Shown: piece by piece, positions 55,605 through 64,000 of the stretch
Layout: each line of letters opens with the position of its first letter
How positions within the stretch are numbered: position 1 is the first letter of the stretch
Source: Antedon bifida
Lineage: Eukaryota > Echinodermata > Crinoidea > Comatulida > Antedonidae
DNA length: 64,000 bases
NCBI GenBank assembly: GCA_963402885.1
Contig: OY727101.1
Location: 13,802,417-13,866,416, forward strand
Direction: 5' to 3'
Notes under the pieces: model-generated
What the model was told of the DNA's origin: nothing
What the model saw: the letters and a program-made list of their open reading frames with translations, nothing else
Databases searched by the model: none
Translations under genes and position numbers: made by a program

Positions 55605-57900
55605 ATGATGCTCAGTAACCGACATCTAGTTGAACCATATTGAAACCTTGTTGCAAAGCGCCAACATAAGCATTGGTTTTAAGTTGTTCATCTAATAAAA
55701 CAACTTAGCTGTTTTGTCTGGTTCCCACTAGACCGGATACTAACCCAATTTTCATGTTCTATTCAATTTCTGTCTGGATAATGGTATCGCTTTACACTTC
55801 ACATCCTTGGACCGTGGAGGTGTCTATCTAGTGTCTGTCTTCCCAATCTATCGCTAACACTCTCGCACCACCCCCCCCCCCCCCCACCCACAATTTCTGA
55901 GTTCATGAATCCAACCTTGTTTGTATAGTATACATACTTTACGTATTGCATAAGCAAATTAATGAAAATTTATACTTTTGACTAATAAAATATCAGGAAC
56001 TTCCGCAATAAAACGTTTCCAATATTGAAATTATCATTGATGAGGTATATATTGATAGTAATGTAACTTTAATTATGATTGATGGACAAGACATTCTATC
56101 TATATCTGACATAAAACACTTTGTTTGACTTTTGCTACGAGGCTTTTTACATTTTTAAATATTTTTTTTTAATAGAAGCATCAGTTTTTTTATAGCTTTA
56201 TTTGAAATATGACAATTTATATAAACCGTTGTTTGTTGGTTGTATCCTCTTGAATCCTGGGCACGGCACCGTGTATCGTGCGGTTGAACGTTACTAGAAA
56301 TAGAGATACTGGACATACAGTAGAATATAAATACAATATTATTGAATAAATCTCTGGACGTCTCAACACAAGTCTTTCTTCCTCATAGCTCATGAGGTCT
56401 CTCTCGCTGAACGAGGAGAATGACATTTACTATTATAGGGTTAAAATTATACAAACGAGTCGGGAGTAGGGCATATTTAAATAGACAATACTATATATTT
56501 TTTTTTAAAGTGAATTTACTTTCTTATAAAATTTTCTATCGAATTACTAGCAAATATTTTAATACGTTTTTATTGTAATTCTGCAATTTCTACCATAAAG
56601 TACTCTACTATGAAAATACCAATTTACCTTAATATAAAGATATTAAGGTCTCTTTAGATACATAGGAAGTTTAAATTTGAAGCATAAATAAAAATATTTG
56701 TAACTTTAACAAATATATAGTACATGAATTTGTGTAATGGCCGCATTGTGTACAATTAGCTTAGTTAAAATATTAAAAAATCTGTAACTAGAGGGGTAAA
56801 GTAGGTAACTTCTCTTCAGGTAAATGCAACATATCTAATTTGTCTGTCTATGGCAAAGTGTACCACGTTTCTTATAAATCAATTCGCAAACCGAGTGAGA
56901 ATATCTGTTTCGCTATGTTTAATATTCGTTCTTTACTTTGATTTAAACCTTGCTTTTTGGTAAATCTCTTCAGAGACTTTGCTCGTTTGTCGACAGCAAT
57001 TTATTTTTGCTAGCTTTTTCAAAGTATAGTATGGGCTTAGGCAAGCAAGTGAAAACATCACCATTTACAACATAGAAAGGTTATTTTTGACTTCTGTTTA
57101 ATTTATATATTTTGTTTTGATTTTTATAGTACTGTACATTAGATCATAGATGAACTACTTCTATTGTAAAATTTACAGATTTTGATTTAATAATATTAAG
57201 TAAGTCAAAAAACATAATTCTTCAGAAAATGAGTTACCGTAAGTGTATTTATTTTATATTTTGACAGACATTTTATTAAACAATTTACATAACTTTTTAA
57301 GCAAACTATTTTTTAATTTTTCAACTGGTGGCCATTTCCTTTTTTGCAAAAGATGCAAAAAATGATATTGCCATTAATATTTAGATGCATAGGAAATCTT
57401 ATAAATAATTTATAAGACTTGAATTATTAGTAATTAATGGGATCCCGTAAAAAGTGGTCCTGTTGAAACACATGGTATCTAGGCATTCTTCAAAGCAACC
57501 ATTCAAATTCTATTTTGTTCTCAAAGTTATATCGTAATGAAATGCCTAGAATGTAATACTTTCACGCAAGATCAACGTGTTCTCTCTCATTCGTTTTAAT
57601 CTATCAAGTCATTTGTCATATGTCATTCGTAGATTTGACATTCATCTTTTCAACTTCCTTACAAAAATTGGAATATCTTGCTGTAACTAGCTTCAATCTG
57701 AAACTCTATTTTTAGTTGTTTTTTTTTTTTTTAATCTATATGTCTTCTATGTGGGTGTCAAAAGCAGGTGGTTTAATATTATTGTTTTGTTTCTGTTTCG
57801 ATTTGAGTTGATTTTGTAGATCTGATTTAATCTAACATGCATACCTTCCATTTAATAAAAATGATAATATCCTGGATTTATAAAAGTGGCTAAATGTTGT
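55605..57900. other. AT-rich stretch, no gene seen
   Basis: A C15 run at 55871-55885. A minus-strand frame of 69 codons at 56217-56426 (starting MSFSSFSERDLMSYEEE) looks slightly protein-like but has no recognisable family. Confidence 0.4.
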
Positions 57901-57902
57901 GA

Positions 57903-58168
57903 AACCTCTAAGCACTGTAGGCCTACATATTATTATTTCCCCGGTCATTTTTTGATCAAAAATGGATGGAAACATACTCCCATAATGCAGCTAGTAATCA
58001 GCGCAATGTTGTGTCTTAACCTTACTAGGTACCCATTTGTATACTTGGGTTGAGAGAGGCAAACATAAGTAAAGTGTTTTGCCTAGGGATATAAGTAATG
58101 CGACGAGCGTTGAATTTGGACCCACGATCTCACGATCAGTAGTCCAACATACTGCGCCACACGCCCTC
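57903..58168 (-). mobile_element. tRNA-derived SINE, family 1, copy
   Basis: The minus strand has GAGGGCGTGTGGCGCAGTATG, a decayed B box, the body words TACCCATTTGTATAC (complement) and GCATTATGGGAGTATGTTTC, and a tail ending AGTGCTTAGAGG. The GCGCTATATAAAT tail is lost. Confidence 0.85.
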
Positions 58169-58174
58169 ACTAAC

Positions 58175-58945
58175 AAAAATTGATAGCTGTATGTTTATGT
58201 TAAATGTGCGAATCCTTGTCTCTGGGAGTCGGTTTGTTATATAGCCAAGACTAAAATATGTAATCAAGTTAACTTCACTTAACAGCAGAACAATCTGTGA
58301 AATTCTCCTATTTTTAATTCTAAAGTCCTGCACTTTTTGGTACTCATCCAAATTGTGAAATTCTGTTTTTACGGTTAATTTTGGAGGCAACTAATATGAG
58401 AATTGATGAGAGTAATGGAGTAATTTAAGTAGTTGCCAAGGTCTTTGGTAATGCCAAACAGCGATAAAAAACAGCTAGTTAGCGTCCTAAATGCCTTAAC
58501 GCCCATATAAACATTCATTTGTGTTAGTCTATAGGTCTAGTATATACCGTACATGCATTATATTCACTATTATAACAGTTATCCCTTAGATTTCAAATAG
58601 TTTCTATCATACCGATGCAAGTCCCACGCTGGATAATAGGGTTTGTACCCCACCCTCTTTATAAAATAATATTAAAATTATTGAAATAGCAACTAAGACA
58701 AGCAATACATAATACAATATAGGCCAAAAACAATGCAAGAATTATATATTTCAAGGCATCTATGTTTTTATATATTGACTGTATAACATTATTAAATATA
58801 ACGACCAATGAGAGCACACAACTGTGCTATCAAAATACAGAATGGCACCATTCTGTTGTTAATAACGACCAAGAAATAGGTCAGACGAAACCATAGTTTA
58901 TATTCTGATTTTTTTAACCTACTTTGATAATGTTGAAAGTTGAAC
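58175..58945. other. AT-rich stretch, no gene seen
   Basis: Nothing recognised. Confidence 0.4.
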
Positions 58946-58949
58946 TACT

Positions 58950-59022
58950 ATAGTAAAACCTCTATTAATGGACCCTTCAAGACCCAACAAAATTGTCTCT
59001 ACAGGAAAACATATATTGTCCA
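58950..59022 (+). repeat. GGGACACC dispersed repeat, copy
   Basis: AGTAAAACCTCTATTAATGG then ACCCTTCAAGACCCAACAAA, parallel to 35135-35205. Confidence 0.6.
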
Positions 59023-59127
59023 AACATTCAATTCATTTCACAGGGTATGGGTATCTCAAAGGAGTTCTACCATATTTAATATTCTTTTTTTTCCCATTCA
59101 ATTTCAATAAATGCTAATTTAATTTAA

Positions 59128-59380
59128 TTTTTTTTTTTTTTTTTACACCATATTTAATGAGAGTGATCCATCCAGCAATTGCTGATCATTAGGGACCCTC
59201 AGAGGTTCACAATACAAACATATACACAAGATGCTCTACATAAACAAAGTCTTATTACAAGTCTTTGGGAGTGGAGTTGTAATTTGGTCCTTAGAAAAAA
59301 TCCTGACATGTGACGGGACTTGAACCCAGGACCCTTGAAGTGGCAGCCAAGCATCATAACCACCAAGCCACAACTCCACT
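59128..59380 (-). mobile_element. tRNA-derived SINE, family 2, with poly(A) tail
   Basis: On the minus strand it starts AGTGGAGTTGTGGCTTGGTG (A box), has B box GGGTTCAAGTCCC (complement of 59315-59327), a body with CTAAGGACCAAATTAC and CTCTGAGGGTCCCTAATGAT, and ends in 17 A (59128-59144). The head AGTGGAGTTGT is repeated in inverted orientation at about 59269-59279, so the tRNA-like part is bracketed by an inverted repeat. No clear target duplication. Confidence 0.85.
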
Positions 59381-59384
59381 CTGT

Positions 59385-60380
59385 ATGAATTGAGTAAATG
59401 AATTCAATAGTAATTCATTAATAATAATGGAAAAATTAAATATTGGTAAACCTTATCAAACATAGCCAAATCATAGAGGGTACCATTATTAATTACGGTA
59501 CATCCAAACATAGATGGTGCTATTAAAAAATATTGGGCATCAGGGAATACCAGGCTCTCTTCAAAGCATGTTGATATACATTGAGGAAAATGTGTCGCCA
59601 ATGGATTTTTTGCCTTTATGTAACCTAGAGGAAGCCTACATTAGTTAGTAGAAGCCTAAATTGTTTTATTTATTCATTATACATTGGGATGTTTTTTGTA
59701 GCATCCAAAAAGTCTTTAGTGACAGACGGGAGATTACTCTAAATGTCAGACTTGGAAGGTCTGATTAATTAATTTGTGATGACATATATATTTTTAATAA
59801 AGTTATTATTTGATCAATTTTGGATTTAAATATATTCTTCTGATAAAAATGAATCAAATCGTCTGATAAAAATGAATCAAATCGTCTGATTAAAATGAAT
59901 AAAATTTGGAAAATCATCCATTTCTTTTAAAACATCATTACCATTAATTTCATAATGCATGTTTCTTGTTTCTATGGATAAAAGCGTTACTATCAAAGCA
60001 AATTAATAATCATAACTATAGAAATTTAAAACCCAGAATTTCTCTTCAACTATAACAAATTGTTATTGCTTTTATAGTTTATATTAAAAACACAGATTAG
60101 AAATATTAATTGCAAAATCAACTACAAAATACTTGGAATAATTAATATCTGTATTATTGCAGAGTTTTTGAAAAGACCAAAATGGGTTGTTATATACTCC
60201 TCAAGAAGCCATTTCCTTAATCTGTTCTCGTTATCTTTGTTGGCCTCCTCCACATTTACATTATAATCCATCGATTTGATTAATATGAAATAAAAAAACT
60301 ATAAAGATATGAATTTATGACTTCTTTCCAGGTGTTTTGAATTATTTTCAATAATGATGGAAACATCATTTTACATTTTT
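59385..60380. other. AT-rich stretch with a 23-bp tandem repeat
   Basis: Three units of GTCTGATAAAAATGAATCAA + ATC lie at 59837-59905. No gene seen. Confidence 0.5.
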
Positions 60381-60388
60381 TTGTATTA

Positions 60389-60519
60389 ACCTCTGTCTGC
60401 ACTATTAAACTAGTTTGACAAAGTATGATGTGCCCAAATAGTAGTGATATGCCATCATCATGTTCGTATATGGGCATATCACGTTTTTTTGTCACAAGTT
60501 TGATAGTTTAGACAGAGCT
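60389..60519. mobile_element. Palindromic MITE, copy 5, with TTA target duplication
   Basis: The left end ACCTCTGTCTGCACTATTAA and the right end TTTGATAGTTTAGACAGAGC + T are flanked by TTA at 60386-60388 and 60520-60522. 131 bp. Confidence 0.88.
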
Positions 60520-60651
60520 TTAGATTCATCATTATGGCAAATAAGAAGACTTTGATCGAAATGTTACCAAATCTGTATCAGTAGTGTTAATCGACATTGT
60601 TTAATAATTAATTGTTATTTTTTGTCACCTAACAATCATATAAAATAGAAT

Positions 60652-60838
60652 TAAGATACTTTACTTAGGTTTGCCTCTCTCCACCCAGGTGTATAAATGG
60701 GAACCCGGATAGATCAAGACACAACTTTGCGCTAATGTTTCCATACGTGTTTGATCCAAAAAAATGACTGGGGTAATAATGTTCAGCACTTAAAGGTTTC
60801 ACAATATTAGGCGATATAAATTAAGGATATTATTATTT
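60652..60838 (+). mobile_element. tRNA-derived SINE, family 1, 5'-truncated copy
   Basis: Starts inside the body (TTTGCCTCTCTCCACCCAGG), continues AACTTTGCGCT, then lacks the ATTACTAGCTGCATTATGGGAGT block, resumes at TTTCCATACGTGTTTGATCC and ends with GCGATATAAAT-like tail and ATTATTATT. Confidence 0.85.
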
Positions 60839-60839
60839 A

Positions 60840-61575
60840 TTTTAAACATTGATATTTTATTTTCATACAAATTTTGCATTTTTAAATATACCAAGTTTAC
60901 TAGGAAACTAAACATGGCCATGAAAATTTTTCTTAGAAAAACTGCATTAGCAACATTTTGTAGAAATATGAATTTCAATTCCCCGATTTATCATTGAAAA
61001 TATTAAAAGAAAATGTAATTCTTTCGGCTTACTGCAATAGGTTGACATCTGCAGCATAAAATCCCTCGACAATCTTAATCTATGGAAGGTCAATAGAGCA
61101 TAAATTTAATACTACATTATTGATATGATTTTATAATGAATGGCTTAATAATATAATAATGTGTAAGTGATCATATTAACTTGCAATCAACTAAAACTCA
61201 CATACGCATATCTGATTGGATTAAATTAGACAAGCCACGGTCACGTAATCAAATTACGATCGGTATTTAGGCACGTCGTTACATGACATGTGTCATTGAT
61301 GATGACTGCTCATTAAGAGGTAGAATATCGAAGAAAAGGCCTTTTTCACGCTTTTATTGAAACTATTCAGCGTGTATCAAAATGTATTGTTAGTATGTCA
61401 ATGGTTGACTGAAAGCCATCCACACTATCTTTTTGTGATGTCTTGTGCATCATGGTCTTCCGTGACTATTTGTTCTGCTATTGCGATCGTAGTTAATTTG
61501 TACGCAGCAAGCAGCTTTTGCAGTCTTAACTGGTCTTCCACATGTTTTATACCATACTTAAGTAGTGTTGATTAC
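60840..61575. other. AT-rich stretch, no gene seen
   Basis: A 100-codon frame at 61357-61659 runs into the next inverted repeat and looks random. Confidence 0.4.
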
Positions 61576-61579
61576 CATT

Positions 61580-61743
61580 ATTATATGACCAAGTATAATC
61601 GCATGCTTGAGTATAATCCCAACCAGTGGCGGATCCATGAGATTTTAATTGCATTGTAAATTTTAAAATTTAGGGTGGCCCGGGCTGACTGGTCTCCCCT
61701 TAGAGTTATACCCCCAAGCATGGAATTATACTTGGTCATATAA
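61580..61743. mobile_element. Inverted-repeat element enclosing a GTGGCGGATCC repeat fragment
   Basis: TTATATGACCAAGTATAAT near 61580 pairs with ATTATACTTGGTCATATAA near 61724, and the arms extend through GCATGCTTGAGTATAA. Between the arms lies CAGTGGCGGATCCATGA (61624) and GGCCCGGGCTGACTGG, related to the element at 13561-13718. Confidence 0.7.
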
Positions 61744-61815
61744 TAATAATAATAATTGGTACTTGATATAGCGCATTATGCTGAAAGCCTCAATGCGCTT
61801 TACATAGACAGAAAC
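61744..61815 (-). mobile_element. SINE/LINE 3'-tail fragment
   Basis: The minus strand reads GTAAAGCGCATTGAGGCTTTC ... ATAATGCGCTATATCAAG then an (ATT)n tail, the same tail type as SINE family 1. Confidence 0.65.
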
Positions 61816-62520
61816 ATTTAGAAAATTAAAAATTCAAAAGGTGGGTTTATATACCGTAATAGTCCTTTAACATTATAAATTGTCCCTATTCTTTTTTATG
61901 TATTGTTATTAAATCTCAACTTACCTATTCAGTAAATTAAGAACATTATATTTAGATTTTCCTAACGCATACCTGGATGTTAATACCAGAATATTTGACC
62001 TTCTACGAGGAAAGTAATTGCGTTAGGATAAATGGATAAAATAAGCTTACGAACAGACTACACCAAATACTATTTATGGAAAGTTTTGTGAGAATTGTAT
62101 AAATCTACAAACCTAATTACTGAGTATTTTAGAGAACCCAATAGACGTACGAGTCTCTTTTATCTTAGTTAGATCTGACTGCTTGATTAGTACAGCAGTT
62201 GTTCTCGTCTAAATGGGCCCGGCTTCTTTTGTATGAATTACGAGAAAGAGAGGTTTACTGGTTTAACGACGCAAGGGGTCATATGTAAACTTTCAGCCAA
62301 TTAGGAAGAAGGTGATTTTGTGAAGCTATGGAAACACTGTAAAATTAATATAAACTTGTATTATTTGTGATTGAATTATATTAACACAATGGTAAAAATA
62401 TTTGAAAAGTGAAGTAATTTGAAAATTCAGTATATTAACACATTTGTTTGAAAAGCAGCACTTAATTTGAAATACAGTTATAATATAACAGTTTTAAATA
62501 AAGAATAGAAAACATTGTAA
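61816..62520. other. AT-rich stretch, no gene seen
   Basis: Nothing recognised. Confidence 0.4.
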
Positions 62521-62524
62521 ATGT

Positions 62525-62817
62525 GAGGGTGTGTGGCGCAGGGTGTTGGACGTTGGACTACTGATCGTGAGACCGAGGTTCGAATCCAACTCTCGCCGCA
62601 TTGCTTGTATCCTTAGGCAAGATACTTACGTTTGCCTTTCTCCACCCAGGTGTATAAATGGATACCCGGTTAGATCAAGACACAACTTTGCGCTGATTAC
62701 TAGCTGCATTATGGGAGTATGTTTCCATACGTGTTTTATCCAAAAAATGACTGGGGGAATAATGTTCAGCGCTTAGAGGGCTTGCTTGTATGCGCTATAT
62801 AAGAATGAACTATTATT
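62525..62817 (+). mobile_element. tRNA-derived SINE, family 1, full-length copy
   Basis: Starts GAGGGTGTGTGGCGCAGGGT (A box), has a perfect B box GGTTCGAATCC at 62577-62587, and the body matches 48132-48450. The tail is GCGCTATATAAGAATGAACT then ATTATT. The open frame within is incidental. Confidence 0.9.
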
Positions 62818-62819
62818 AA

Positions 62820-63625
62820 ATATAAAAACATTATGAAAGCATATGAATGATCACTTATAAATTCATTTTTTAATTGAATGTGAACTTTTAACCAATAGGA
62901 GAAGAGACAAAGTCATGCATTAGTCTATCTTTTCCTTGTGCAAGATGTTCATATTTAGCATTTCGGTAGCTTTTTTTATGAGGGTAATTGGGCTAAACAA
63001 TTAAATACGACTAAATATTAACATTGTACTGCATAAACGAAAGTATTGGTTTCAAGTTTTAAAAAGAGGTCCCATATTTTAAAATGCATAAACAATTGAA
63101 CAGTAGTGGAATAATAAGAAAAATAAATGAAATTTCTATGAAATTATATTTAAAGTTTAATTTTAAATAAGTGTTTAAGATGTGTATTATAATATAACAA
63201 TGTATTTTTTTAATTGACTACATTTAATGCCAAGTTTTCTTCGTTTTGGCATTATGTAGGAAAAACTTAGGATATAAGAATAAGAATTAAGTTTGATTGA
63301 AGGGGTGGGTACAATAAAGGAAATTAAAATTTGTACGAACCAGTCATATTTCATCAATGAAAGCTCATTTCCTTTAACGATATTTTTGATGTCAGACAAA
63401 CATGCACAATTACCCCAGTCTCCCCAGGGACCGTCTGAGGATTTAGAAATAGGGGTCACGTTGTGTGTCATATTAACAAGATTTGTGCCAATTTAAGGAA
63501 ACTGCGCATTTGTGTTCAGTTATTTTAATCTTTTGTACTTTCTTCAATGCTTTATTTCTGCATTTTAGATAAAAATTAATTTGAAATTATGAAAAAAATG
63601 TGTTATTAACCTCCTTAAATTAATA
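62820..63625. other. AT-rich stretch, no gene seen
   Basis: Overlapping frames on both strands at 63187-63496 have no protein-like character. Confidence 0.4.
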
Positions 63626-63627
63626 CT

Positions 63628-63800
63628 AAAGGACCGTTTATACTACAGATAATGATCAATGATAAATCATTTTCTTACATTAAAAAATTAGAAAAGTTTT
63701 TATCCTAACATCAATAAAAACAATGAATCACATGATCTATTATTATCTATTAACTATCTGTTAATTATCAATCATTATCGTCAGTGGGCCTTGAGCTCAT
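63628..63800. repeat. Imperfect inverted repeat
   Basis: AAGGACCGTTTATACTACAG + ATAATGATCAATGATAA pairs loosely with TTATCAATCATTATCGTCAG + TGGGCCTTG. Possibly an old MITE. Confidence 0.35.
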
Positions 63801-64000
63801 CAAAATGACAATAATAAAAAATTAACTACTGTTGTAGGCCTACAGTACTATCATATTTTAGGTTTTTAAAATGAATATATATATATATGATCAAGCCATC
63901 AGAATGTTTATAATAGTAGTATTAGTAAAAAGGCATTGGAGCTTCTGAAAATAATATTTGTTAAAAAAATATCAAAATTAAATTGTAATCAGTTTTTTTA
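63801..64000. other. AT-rich end of window
   Basis: Contains GTAGGCCTACAG and a (TA)n run near 63878. No gene seen. Confidence 0.4.

Noticed and set aside
56217..56426. 69-codon minus-strand frame beginning MSFSSFSERDL
   Set aside because: Slightly protein-like start but no family, no clear donor, and hydrophobic random-looking second half.
62525..62600. A functional tRNA gene, because of A and B boxes
   Set aside because: The same head, body and tail occur in several copies, and no acceptor stem closes; it is a SINE.
1..64000. CRISPR arrays, bacterial operons, or integrated virus genes
   Set aside because: None seen; intron-containing genes and SINEs show this is animal nuclear DNA.

Overview
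The window is AT-rich animal DNA with long introns and gene deserts, spliced gene fragments and many degenerate transposons. Deuterostome-type SINE and LINE tails, a CYP2-like P450, an arylsulfatase exon, a DIRS retrotransposon and the frequent palindrome TAGGCCTA suggest a marine invertebrate, perhaps an echinoderm or relative. That assignment is an inference with low confidence.

Host genes are few and partial. The last three exons of a cytochrome P450 (CYP2-like) lie at 1-1617. A probable first coding exon of a secreted leucine-rich-repeat protein lies at 22814-23004 (+). A single arylsulfatase exon lies at 29694-29841 (-). A terminal exon with one Ig domain and an acidic tail lies at 49304-49753 (+). 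No gene is complete inside the window.

The outstanding feature is an apparently intact DIRS-type tyrosine-recombinase retrotransposon at 8361-12981. It has 159-bp inverted terminal repeats that read as identical, an internal complementary region (ICR) that recreates the joined ends, and three open frames: a Gag-like ORF, an RT/RNase H/methyltransferase-like ORF, and a tyrosine recombinase ORF. The Gag-like ORF overlaps the RT frame from its first ATG, and the recombinase frame overlaps the end of the RT ORF. The element is GC-richer than its surroundings and looks young.

The rest is a mosaic of older elements. It includes five copies of a palindromic MITE (TTA duplication where ends are preserved), a 1.0-kb non-autonomous piggyBac element flanked by TTAA, several other fold-back MITEs, at least two tRNA-derived SINE families, 5'-truncated LINE remnants of CR1/L2/Rex and RTE type, a dispersed family built on GGGACACC/GGTGTCCCC that has expanded into a 21-bp minisatellite at 35326-35615, and assorted tandem repeats. 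Long stretches between these show nothing I can support as genes.
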